A stretch of DNA of 11,198 nucleotides, taken from Entrophospora sp. SA101 (Eukaryota; Glomeromycota; Glomeromycetes; Entrophosporales; Entrophosporaceae). Positions 1-7,337 of this stretch are shown here, piece by piece (position 1 is the stretch's first letter; every line of letters begins with the position of its first letter). The notes below the pieces were generated by a model. That model had not been told where the DNA came from. It ran no database searches and saw only the letters and a program-made list of their open reading frames with translations. Location: positions 82,744 through 93,941 of the forward strand of contig CAUDNR010001236.1 of the NCBI GenBank assembly GCA_958430865.1, in the 5' to 3' direction. The translations under genes were made by a program, and so were the position numbers.

Positions 1-55
1 CTTGCATTTCTTCTTTGTTTTCTTTATTTTCTTCCCGTTCATTATCTTGTTGCAT
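1..55 (-). CDS. Possible start of a gene running off the left edge
   Basis: On the minus strand an ATG at 53-55 opens a frame that stays open to the window edge. It encodes 18 full codons rich in Gln, Glu, Asn and Lys, starting MQQDNEREENKENKEE. The frame is also open upstream back to a TGA near 100, so the true start is not fixed. The composition matches the charged, low-complexity N-termini of other proteins in this window, such as the one at 3928. It would be divergent from the U2 snRNA gene, with about 340 bp between them. No domain can be recognised in so short a piece, and it could be a chance open frame in AT-rich DNA. Confidence 0.3.
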   Translation of the reverse strand, partial: MQQDNEREENKENKEEMQ

Positions 56-362
56 TTCTGGCTCCTTTCTTCGGTTTAATAGGGCCAAATCTATTAGTAG
101 TCAACGATTTATTAGGGAACCGAAAATTCCGTACAACAAATTTTAAAAAAAACCATTAAAATATAAATTTCATTAAATTAGACAGCTTCAAAATTTTGCA
201 AACCTTAGGGTCAAGTTATATGTTAAACTTTAATTTTGGTCTGGGTCAAGGTCAAATCATATAGCAAACAGCTACTGACCGACCTATCTTTGCAGGTCCT
301 GGTGTGACACATCATTGATGTAGAAAGAAAATCCCATAATTTTTTAAAATTCGCAATTTTGA
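56..362. other. Intergenic region upstream of U2 snRNA
   Basis: No open frame of note. It holds an imperfect duplication: GGGTCAAG followed by TTATATG-like sequence near 208-225, and again GGGTCAAGGTCAA near 244-256. I see no upstream element that matches a known snRNA promoter box, although such an element would be expected here if the gene uses one. Confidence 0.4.
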
Positions 363-370
363 TATAAATA
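363..370 (+). promoter_or_regulatory. TATA-like box of the U2 snRNA gene
   Basis: TATAAATA lies 29-36 bp upstream of the inferred U2 5' end at 399, the spacing expected of a TATA box for RNA polymerase II. Fungal U2 genes are known to be polymerase II transcribed. Because the region is AT-rich, a match like this can also arise by chance. Confidence 0.5.
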
Positions 371-398
371 TTTGCCATGGTTGTAACTGTTGATCCTT

Positions 399-584
399 AT
401 CCTCTCAAGCCTTTTGGCTAAGATCAAGTGTAGTATCTGTTCTTTTCAGCTTAATATCTGAAATGATCCACACTGTGGATCTATGATATTAAACTAATTT
501 TTTAAATTGGGGGGGAAGTCCCTAGCTTGCTACACTTCTCTCCAGGGTGTCCCTAGTATTGCACTACCTCTAGGGATGCCCACC
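399..584 (+). ncRNA. U2: U2 spliceosomal snRNA
   Basis: U2 snRNA base-pairs with the intron branch site and with U6 in the spliceosome. The signature block GCCTTTTGGCTAAGATCAAG leads into the branch-site recognition sequence GTAGTA (430-435), followed by the stem IIa region (TCTGTTCTTTTCAG). A strong stem IIb hairpin, GATCCAC-ACT-GTGGATC, is at 465-481. A putative Sm site AATTTTTT is at 496-503. Stem III carries the conserved TAGCTTGCTA core near 523-532, and stem IV is CCCTAG...CTAGGG at 551-575 with the conserved TATTGCACTACC loop. The length of about 186 nt equals animal U2 and is far shorter than the expanded budding-yeast form. The 5' end is set at ATCCTCTCAAGCC by comparison with yeast and human U2; the 3' end is placed by analogy, a few nucleotides after stem IV. 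Confidence 0.96.
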
Positions 585-599
585 TTTTTTTATTAAAGC

Positions 600-756
600 G
601 GGTTGGGTTGTGGGAATAAATAAATAAAAAAAATTTTTCATCTGAAATTTTTTTTTTTAAAATAATAACTCATTTGTTATTATGAAAAGAAATGACGATT
701 AGCATACTTATTATTATGGAATTTTATTTTTTAGTTTCTTATTTGCACGACAGTTT
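600..756. other. AT-rich spacer downstream of U2
   Basis: Homopolymer-rich sequence, with a T-rich run directly after the U2 3' end (585-592) and an A/T block near 626-660. I see no coding potential and no recognisable RNA. Confidence 0.4.
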
Positions 757-844
757 CAAAAGTCTTAACATTAACATGTTATCTCTTAAACTGTACAAGT
801 CACAAATTTGTGACTTATGATATTATTAATAAATAAGACTTTTG
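757..844. repeat. Nested inverted repeat, possible MITE relic
   Basis: The outer arms CAAAAGTCTTA (757-767) and TAAGACTTTTG (834-844) are perfect 11-bp inverted copies. Centred off-middle between them is a perfect 20-bp palindrome, AAGTCACAAATTTGTGACTT (797-816). There is no obvious target-site duplication outside the arms, so a transposon origin is only a suggestion. A folded RNA or a protein-binding palindrome are alternatives. Confidence 0.5.
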
Positions 845-1018
845 GCATGTGAATACGGTTTATGGGATAGAACATCGACATAAAATTATTTAAAAAAAAA
901 TTTTTTAAATAAATAATTGAGATTGACAATTAATATCTTAGGATCGTGGGTCCTCAGACTGATGGCAGAGTATAGATTTGGACCGGACTGTGACATCCCT
1001 ACCTGTTTGTATAAACAT

Positions 1019-1119
1019 AAAAATTTAAAAACCCGTTATTACAAGAATTTAATTATAATTATAGTGTGAGGTCCACTACGACAAAGTTTCTGTAAATAAC
1101 GGATTTTTTGGAAATTTTT
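1019..1119. repeat. MITE-like element with imperfect terminal inverted repeats
   Basis: The left arm reads AAAAATTT-AAAAACCCGTTATT-ACAAGAA. The complement of the right arm reads AAAAATTTCC, AAAAAATCCGTTATT, TACAGAAA, so roughly 25-30 bp pair with a few gaps. The core CCGTTATT (1033-1040) and AATAACGG (1095-1102) is exact. The middle contains GTGTGAGGTCCAC. The total of about 100 bp with no coding capacity fits a hairpin-type non-autonomous DNA element. No clear target duplication is visible. Confidence 0.4.
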
Positions 1120-2018
1120 CTAATTATAATAGTACTAGTGTTTTTTTTTTTAATGCAAAGTATGCATTCCATCACCGCAGAAATCATTGTCCCTGGTGTG
1201 ATGGCCACGAAAATACGTGTTTAATGATTGCTCGTCTCACATCTCAATAGCGCATTTCGAGTTCGTGTTCCATCTACGATTATAAAAACAGACGGGATTT
1301 GTTGGAGTATCGGGTAAGGAATAAATCGGAAAAATAAATCGTTTTCACATTGCATTGAATAATCAAACTAACTCTAATGATCGAAAAATGTACTTTGCGA
1401 TCGTAATTTGTGATTTATATAACCAGTGACTTAACTCCTGAGATTCTCGCAATTATCCCGGAAAATGGCATAATATATACTGTAATTCTAATAGTAGCAT
1501 TCATATTTCTACGCAAAATATAATTTCAGCTCCGGCTGATCCGACTACAAAAAAAAAAACTCGAGAAAGCTATCTTAACACTCAATAAACAAAATGCATA
1601 CAGAGGCGAAATGGTGAAGCGAAGCCCGCACAGGAAAACAAATACATGTATATAGGTCATACTAAATCCAAAAAATTTAATACACTTTTTTTTACATATT
1701 GTAGAATACACAATTTTTTATTAATATTATTTTATAATAAATTTTACCAATTAAAAAATTTTTGATTTTTCTTCAATTTCTTCATTCAATATTAATGAAT
1801 TCTCATGTACAATGATCCTAAATTATAAATAATCCTACTTGGATTATTGCGAAAATAAACACTACAACCATTCAACTATACAATTAAATGTACCTACCAT
1901 CTACTATTGGAAATTTTTTTTTTATACATGGAAATTACTTTGTCAATACATATCAGAAAGGACAAAAAGATGACTTCCATCCATAATTGGTGAACTTTTA
2001 TGTTTCAACAAATTGGGA
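1120..2018. other. Non-coding stretch without recognised features
   Basis: The part from about 1180 to 1660 is somewhat less AT-rich than its surroundings (for example around 1186-1320 and 1530-1640), which may mark an old repeat. I find no tRNA-like A and B boxes, no snoRNA box pair and no coding frame that keeps its composition. Both strands carry frequent stops. The only sizeable minus-strand frame, near 1526-1711, is a hydrophobic translation of T-rich DNA and is not believable as a protein. Confidence 0.4.
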
Positions 2019-2745
2019 CTGTTACAAGAAATCATAATTATTAATAAAAAAAAGATACCTTTAAATTTACTATTTTTATATGTTTGCTCCAAAAATTTTG
2101 TCTATATTCTTTTGTCAATCTTTTTTCTCTTTGCCTTAATAACCTTTCAGTTGCATCGACGGAATTGTTTGTGACTGGCAAAATTTAGTGTAATAATTGC
2201 ATTTGTATTATCATAATTGAATTTTTCAATGGATATTTATTGTATGTTTCATGTGATTTACGTATAAAAACCAATTTGCCATTTGGCAACAAAAAACTTT
2301 CGTCCAAGTTAAAAAAGTTTGATATTCTTGATAACGTGTATTTAATTCAAATAAAGGTTTAATAAAATTATAAGCTAATTCTTTTCTTTTTCTTGTTCCA
2401 AAACTTTGTGACATTCATCTTCAAACCCATTTTGCAACAATTCAGAAGCAAAATTCATAGCAAGTATTTATATCAGCATATTCTTCCTGCTATAAATTAT
2501 TACCTTCACTAGTCAAACAATTCCGAAAATAGTTAGATGTATCAACCATCAAACTCTACCAAAATCATTGTTTTGTATATTTCACCGAGTTATCAATGAA
2601 ATAATTAATTTCGAATATTGTGCAAGCTTAATGGCATTTTGATTTTGTTAATAAGTTATGTTTGTAATTTCTGAGTCTGATGGCCATGATAATAAATTAG
2701 AAAAATCTGAACTGACATCACCAACATTGTAATCAAAAAAATATC
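2019..2745 (-). pseudogene. Downstream part of a decayed multi-exon gene (unrecognised product)
   Basis: Reading the minus strand from 2745 downwards, protein-like stretches appear in shifting frames: DYNVGDVSSDFSNLLSWPSD (just below 2745), EEYADINTCYEF, FASELLQNGFEDECHKVLEQ (about 2398-2455), LAYNFIKPLFELNTRYQEYQ (about 2308-2368), FNLDESFLLPNGKLVFIRKS (about 2245-2310) and DATERLLRQREKRLTKEYRQ (about 2110-2165). They connect only if one accepts one-base slips in short homopolymers and several in-frame stops. Flanking GT-AG pairs look like introns: 2746-2808 (gttagt...tacag) upstream and 2019-2058 (gtatct...aacag) below. I do not recognise the family; the charged helical segments resemble no domain I can name. 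It may be the 3' continuation of the Gag-like relic upstream. Confidence 0.5.
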
Positions 2746-2808
2746 CTGTAAAATTAATGAATAGAATGTTATTTCATTTAATATTCAGTTAATTAAAAAT
2801 CAACTAAC

Positions 2809-3890
2809 CTTGATTGTTGGTTTTATTTTATTCAACCGTTGTCCCTGTTATTGTTATAATTGTCTCATGCCACATTATTACCGTTGTTACTATTACTATT
2901 ATAATTATGATTGTTATTTTTACCATTTGTGATTAATTACTGTTATTATTCTGTGGGCAATTTTTACAAGTAATAACAATGTACACCTATCACTCATTAT
3001 TATTATTGCTTCTTGCATTTATTGTTCCATTATTATTATATATTATTCTGAGAACAATTCCATCTTACATGTCCTATGACATTGTACTGGCGGACGGCTT
3101 TCATTCATTGCACTGTTTTATATCCTTGATCTTTGATTATTCTGAACGTTCATCATGTTAGCAAATTGGTTAATTAGTCCTTGCAACAGTTGATCTGAAA
3201 CAATCAACTTTCAAAATAACATGAATTAAGTTCGCGTTTTGTGAATTCGAGGATGCTTGACATATATCGCTGTACTGAATATGTCGAGAGAGTTACACCT
3301 TTTGAATAGGTCATCTCATAAGCTTTAGCTCTATCTAATGCGACTTGTATATTGTCTGGCAAGAATGGACTGACTGCTAAAGACAATTCAGACTGATAAT
3401 TATAACTACCTCTTTCTATTTCATCATCATTCTCATCATTTAATTTAAAACCAACAATTGTGGTATTTTTAATACAAAGATCTAGTTCATTGTCTTCTAA
3501 TCCTTTTAATTGGAAGGAATTGTCTTTCTAAAAAATTTTAAGCTCAAATTTTTTTAAAGCATATTTTACCTTTTTTTTTTTTTTGGAATTTTGATACATC
3601 TTCAAAAAATGATTTTAAATGCTTTAAATACTAATTCATTTGGTTCATATGCTTCTGGTAAAATTAAATTTTCAGATGATAATTCCATGCCATTTTCTAA
3701 ATTTAAATCACTCGTGATATCACTATGAATTAAATCTATATATGATTGATCCAAATTTGAACATAAGTGATAATCTTTTGATAAATAAGATTTGGGTTTT
3801 ATTTCTATTAGATATTATGTAAATAAAGAATAAATTTACGTGTGAAAATATGCAACCAATAAAAATGGAGTAGATCAATAGAATTGATCA
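2809..3890 (-). pseudogene. Decayed Gag-like gene with degenerate CCHC zinc knuckles
   Basis: Going down the minus strand, segments include LPEAYEPNELVFKAFK with SFFEDVSKFQ (3570-3665). A long open stretch to 3204 contains QLKGLEDNELDLC and SPFLPDNIQVALDRAKAYEM. Next come DQLLQGLINQFANMMNVQNN (3130-3195) and RPPVQCHR followed by GHVRWNCSQN (3045-3095), then HCYY with KNCPQNNNSN (2941-2984) and an Asn-rich tail. GH-x4-C and KNCPQNNN look like halves of two C-x2-C-x4-H-x4-C nucleic-acid-binding knuckles, each with internal residues lost. The SPFLPDNIQVALDRAKAYE segment resembles the C-terminal part of retroelement Gag domains from memory; this is the less certain part. Breaks are mostly one-base slips plus stops. 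A 42-nt GT-AG intron (3528-3569) is possible but could also be coding. No protease, reverse transcriptase, integrase or LTR was seen. It starts about 40 bp from, and divergent to, the gene at 3928. Confidence 0.55.
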
Positions 3891-3927
3891 ATCCGTCAAT
3901 CTCTTAATAAAAAAAAAATAAAATTTG

Positions 3928-5016
3928 ATGACCAATAATAAAAGAACTAGCGATAGTAGTAGTAGCGGTAGCAGTAATAGCGATAATAATAGTAGTAATA
4001 ATAGCAGTGAAAGTGACGAGAGTTCAGATTATAGTGATGATGAAGTAAAAATAGGAAAAGAAGTAAAAGAAGAACAAGAAGAATTTGAAAAGATTTCTAA
4101 AGAAATTCAAAAATCCAAGAAAAAATCAAATTTTAAAGTAATTAACTTTTTTTTTAGAAAAAGATTGCAATTTTTTTAAATTACAATATATATATATATG
4201 TGTGTGTATAAGTAGTAAATATTAATATTATATATTACAGAAGGAAATAATAAAAAGAGGAGTAATTTATCTTAGTAGAATACCTCATGGATTTTATGAA
4301 GAACAAATGCGTTCATACTTTGGTCAATTTGGTACAGTTACAAATTTAAAATTATTTAGAAATAAAAAGGTAATTTTGTTTTTTATTTTTACGAATTGAT
4401 CTTATTTTTACAAATTGACAAATTGACAAATTGATAAAAATTTTAACAAAAACAACCAATTATTATTGATGATAAAAGACAGGAAAATCCCAACATTTTG
4501 CTTTTATAGAATTTGAATCTATTGAAGTTGCAGAGATAGTAGTTGAAACAATGGACAATTATCTTTTACTTAACCACATACTTAAATGTAAGAATCAAGT
4601 TTCTCATATCTTTTCAGAACTTTATTATCATCATATTTATACATATACATATATACATATATATATATATATATTTAAAAAAGGTAAATTGATACCGGAG
4701 TCACAAGTTAATCCAAATTTATGGAAAGGAACAAAAAAAAAATTCATTCCATTAGATTATTTAACCTTAGCAAAAGAGAAACACAATAGAAAAAAAACTA
4801 AAGAAGAAGTTGATAAACAAGTTGAAAGATTATTAAAAAAAGAGGAAAAGAAAAGAAAAAGATTATTAGATTTAGGCATTGATTATGAATTTCCTGGTTA
4901 TGTAAGTGCTTAAATTATAATAATATTATTATTATCAAATTACTAATTATATATTAATCATTAATTAGGCTGCCTGTGTTATGAAAGAACCAGAACATAA
5001 AAGATTTAAAGAATAA
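3928..5016 (+). CDS. NOP15: NOP15/NIFK-like RRM protein (ribosome biogenesis)
   Basis: Five exons join to a 237-residue protein: 3928-4137, 4241-4369, 4479-4587, 4684-4901 and 4969-5016. Every junction keeps frame at GT-AG introns. Residues 1-70 are a Ser/Asn/Asp-rich acidic tail then a Lys/Glu helix. A single RRM spans about 77-155, with RNP2 VIYLSR (78-83) and RNP1 KSQHFAFI (116-123). The stretch SRIPHGFYEEQMRSYFGQFG and the ETMDNYLLLNHILKC helix are closely like yeast Nop15 and human NIFK. The basic coiled C-terminus ends with the family motif GIDYEFPGY. In yeast Nop15 is a nucleolar factor of pre-60S ribosome assembly and ITS2 processing; the same role is inferred here. ATG 3928 is preferred because no in-frame ATG precedes it; an A-rich leader lies just upstream. 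AATAAA overlaps the stop codon. The gene is convergent with the WBP4-like gene, 144 bp between stops. Confidence 0.92.
4138..4240 (+). other. Intron 1 of the NOP15-like gene
   Basis: Starts GTAATTAAC and ends ATATTACAG. It contains an alternating (TA)n then (TG)n microsatellite at about 4185-4208. Confidence 0.85.
4370..4478 (+). other. Intron 2 of the NOP15-like gene, with a small tandem repeat
   Basis: Starts GTAATTTTG and ends GATAAAAG. The acceptor at 4478, rather than the AG at 4482, is chosen because it gives NKK-TGKS, the expected RRM loop before RNP1. CAAATTGA is repeated three times in tandem at 4411-4434. Confidence 0.85.
4588..4683 (+). other. Intron 3 of the NOP15-like gene
   Basis: Starts GTAAGAATC and ends TTAAAAAAG, splitting a Cys codon (T|GT). 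A more usual-looking acceptor, CTTTTCAG near 4618, would bring an immediate stop, so the AG at 4683 after the (TA)n run is used. It restores LKC-KLIPES, as in the family. Confidence 0.8.
4902..4968 (+). other. Intron 4 of the NOP15-like gene
   Basis: Consensus donor GTAAGT, branch-like TACTAAT near 4941 and acceptor TTAATTAG. Without splicing the reading frame would end four codons later, losing the last 15 residues. Confidence 0.85.
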
Positions 5017-5160
5017 AAATTTCTTTTGATTGTATGCTAATAATTTCTCTATCATTTAAAAATACAAACATAATCGGATCCACTGAGAGATTGATTATAA
5101 ATTATTAACAATATTCCAATTGTTTATTGCGAAATATATAAATATATAAATATCTAAAGT

Positions 5161-5636
5161 TTATCTATCAAGTTTTTTTCTAACATTTCTATGTTTTCCT
5201 GATCCACCAAGTTTTCTTTTCTTAAAACTTATTTTCTCTCCCTTTTTCTCTTCTTTATTCTTATTAGAATTATTGTCATCATCATCATCATTATCATCAT
5301 CTTCTTCATCTTCAAAAAGTTGATTATCTAATGGAAATGTTTTTTCTACAATTTTAAAGTTTATTAAATCATCAGGATTTTCTTCGTCATCCGCTGCTTC
5401 TATGTATTGATTATAATAATTTCCTTCTTTTACTGGTTGTTTATTATTTTCGCTATTATTATCATTATTATTATTGTCATTATTATTTTTCGATTTTGAT
5501 GATGATTCTGTATTATCACTACTAGTAACAATAGATGGCAATGGTGGTGTTACAGGTCTCCATTCACCTATCATTGATTCTTCAGTATTTTTTACTGGTT
5601 GTGTATAAATTGTATCGTCTTCATATCCATATTTAC

Positions 5637-5682
<46 letters not shown>

Positions 5683-6296
5683 AGATTTTGTAGTTGATGA
5701 TGACTCTGTATAATTATTACTATAGTTATTACTAGTTGTAGTAGGTGGTAGCGGCGGTGGTTTTATATGTGAAATGGATGAACCTGGTGCCAAAAGTATC
5801 ACATCTTTTTTATATTGTTTCAAAGCTGCCTATAATAAAGAAGATGATAACAATAACAAAAATATTCATAAAATATTCATAAAATATCCATATAAATTAA
5901 TATTCATTAATTAATACCCTTTCAATTCTATCCAATTCTTTTTTTGTTTTCTCTTCCTCTTTACGATTTTCGGATTCTTTATGGTAAACATTTCTTAAAA
6001 ACTTTTCTACATTATCTTTATGTTTTTTACCATTTTCATGCATATTACGACTCTATTAATTAAAATAAACTAAATCAATAAATAACGTTGATATTGGTTT
6101 TTTTAATATAATAATACATACTGGTTTATTATCAGTAATATAGATTTTACAATACTGACACCAATGTTTTTTCTGTGAAATCCAATACTCTGACCTATGT
6201 ACATATGATGTATTTGATTAGAGAGAAGATAGAAAGAAGAAACTTTATTTAATTGAATTAATTGGTTGATTTTTTTACATAGATAATTACTTACAT
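5161..6296 (-). CDS. WBP4: WBP4/FBP21-like spliceosomal zinc-finger protein
   Basis: Minus-strand exons 6295-6296, 6122-6194, 5918-6052 and 5161-5829 join to 292 residues. The N-terminus MSEYWISQKKHWCQYCKIYI and following NKPSRNMHENGKKH form a U1-type C2H2 zinc finger (Cys13, Cys16, His30, His36), as in human WBP4. A charged helix (about 37-70) leads into AALKQYKKD, also conserved. Pro-rich (93-102) and Asn-rich regions follow, then GEWRPV near 158, like the GEW motif of WBP4. An acidic stretch and a basic end, FKKRKLGGSGKHRNVRKK, also resemble the WBP4 C-terminus. Human WBP4 (376 residues) enters the spliceosome in the B complex and binds proline-rich partners through two WW domains; I see no WW domain here. 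A pure 14-Asn tract (121-134) is coded by an ATT microsatellite. The start codon is split by intron 1. AATAAA on this strand is at 5123-5128. Confidence 0.88.
5638..5681 (-). repeat. ATT/AAT trinucleotide microsatellite inside the WBP4-like gene
   Basis: Forty-four bases of uninterrupted ATT on the plus strand encode 14 consecutive Asn on the minus strand. A pure codon repeat like this is likely to vary in length between strains. Confidence 0.9.
5830..5917 (-). other. Intron 3 of the WBP4-like gene
   Basis: On the minus strand it starts GTATTAATTA and ends TTTATTATAG, in phase 0 between LDRIER and AALKQYKK. It contains a short direct repeat of ATGAATATTTT. Confidence 0.85.
6053..6121 (-). 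other. Intron 2 of the WBP4-like gene
   Basis: Donor GTATGT, acceptor TTAATTAATAG, phase 0. It lies inside the zinc finger, between the Cys pair and the His pair (NKP|SRNMH). Confidence 0.88.
6195..6294 (-). other. Intron 1 of the WBP4-like gene, splitting the ATG
   Basis: On the minus strand a consensus donor GTAAGT follows ...AAAATCAT, and the intron ends GTACATAG before GTCAGAGTATTGG. A CTCTAATC branch-like site lies about 25 nt from the acceptor. Splicing creates AT|G TCA GAG TAT TGG. No ATG precedes TCA in the unspliced frame, and starting at the next in-frame ATG (Met29) would delete both zinc-binding cysteines. Confidence 0.8.
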
Positions 6297-7046
6297 GATT
6301 TTAATGATTTCTTTGGTTATATATAAGAAAAAAGTATTTCCAATATACTAGGTTTAAAAGTTATTAATTTCTTTACTTTTTTTATTTTCAGAATAAGTTT
6401 TAAAAATGATCACCTTAATATTTAAGGTGGGACAAAATCCAAAAACCGAAATTGATCATCATCATTTTTTTATGTAATTCTTCTGGTTTTTCAAAGATAT
6501 AATAATATCTGAAGAAGTTGAATGTCCATTATATTTTCAATTAATTATTATTGACCCAATAATGTAAAATGAATAACAATAACAATAATAAGAGGAATAT
6601 CAATTGATTTATCTTTCTTCTCGCCAAACAAGTTTCTTTGGCATGTCGCAAAGTATAACACCGAAACTGACGTGTAAACTCATTTTCAAAAACTACGTTT
6701 CTCGCCCTTGGATCTATCTTTGCAATTTAGGAATTGGTAATTCCTCCATATAGTATCTAGAAGTTGCAAAATTTAAGTAAAAGTTTATAATCTATTTTTT
6801 TTTTTTAAACAAATAAAACTCTCAACTACAGCAACTACAGGACTAACCAATGAAACCGAAGTTTCCGTTGCTATTAATTAATCTAATTCGTCAACTTAAA
6901 TACAAGGAACTCGAACCACATTTGATGAATAGTCGAATTTGACGAAGATGAAAAGGCTCAAAATAATAAAAAAATAAATTATTTGTTTTTAATTCATTTA
7001 ATCTCTGGGGTGTATGGATGGGATTATTGAAATGAATAAAGTTTTG
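6297..7046. other. Upstream region of the WBP4-like gene, non-coding
   Basis: The part next to the gene should hold its promoter and 5' leader; TATATATAA occurs on the minus strand near 6317-6325. Small inverted repeats are present, such as CACCTTAA-TAT-TTAAGGTG at 6411-6429 and AGGAATT-GGT-AATTCCT near 6728-6744. I see no coding frame with protein-like composition. Confidence 0.4.
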
Positions 7047-7107
7047 AACGAGCCGAGTTTATACTTAGCTCGGGCACAAAAAAAGCACTAGCTCGAGCCA
7101 GCTCGAA
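7047..7107. repeat. Degenerate GAGCTCG-type repeat
   Basis: Variants of one short motif are clustered: GAACGAGCCGAG, TTAGCTCGGG and AGCTCGAGCCAGCTCG. Further diverged forms (GAGTTGAGCTAG, AAGTTGAGTT, AAGCTGAGTTC) continue at about 7398-7470, on the other side of the small DNA element at 7215-7337. The motif is GC-richer than its surroundings. Confidence 0.45.
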
Positions 7108-7214
7108 ATTTGATATTATTTTTTTATAAAATCAGATCATCGAAAATAATTGAATTTTAGAACATTTGATAATTACTAAAATGTTTTTTAGGTTCTGAAA
7201 TATATGCACACATA

Positions 7215-7337
7215 CAGTTAAAATGAATCTATTTAAAATCACGGTTCAACGAATTTATATGTTTTTAAAAATTCGTTGTAATGCGAATTTAATTGCAAGA
7301 TTCATTAAACAAGATTCGTTGAAACTAGATTTGACTG
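7215..7337. mobile_element. Degraded MITE, pogo/Tc1-mariner type
   Basis: The 123-bp element starts CAGTTAAAATGAATCTA and ends CTAGATTTGACTG. Read from the right end inwards it begins CAGTCAAATCTAGTTTCAACG, so both ends share CAGT(Y)AAA, ATCTA and TTCAACGAAT, with a gap of about a dozen bases in one arm. A TA dinucleotide flanks each side (7213-7214 and 7338-7339), as expected of Tc1-mariner insertion. CAGTCRAACCTCG...AACGAA ends are known for pogo-like elements. Inside, AACGAATTT...AAATTCGTT forms a further inverted pair (7249-7285). There is no coding capacity. Confidence 0.6.

Noticed and set aside
884..918. Inverted repeat AATTATTT-AAAAAA / TTTTTTAAATAAATAATT
   Set aside because: It is built only from A and T runs, which form such pairs often by chance in this background.
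1181..1330. Possible tRNA or other polymerase III gene in the less AT-rich stretch
   Set aside because: No matching A box and B box at proper spacing, and no cloverleaf could be drawn.
1526..1711. 61-codon minus-strand frame rich in Phe, Cys and Ile
   Set aside because: It is a translation of A/T homopolymers, with no domain, no splice context and no supporting neighbour.
2979..3161. 60-codon plus-strand frame resembling a Leu/Ile-rich membrane peptide
   Set aside because: It is antisense to the zinc-knuckle region of the Gag-like relic; the hydrophobic look comes from reading AAT-rich DNA on the other strand.
3805..3839. Possible 35-nt intron at the start of the Gag-like relic (gtaaat...taatag on the minus strand)
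   Set aside because: It would join two plausible peptide pieces, but 35 nt is very short for a spliceosomal intron, and such GT-AG pairs are common in this sequence.
4608..4618. Alternative acceptor CTTTTCAG for intron 3 of the NOP15-like gene
   Set aside because: It looks like a good acceptor but gives an immediate in-frame stop and loses the conserved KLIPES segment.
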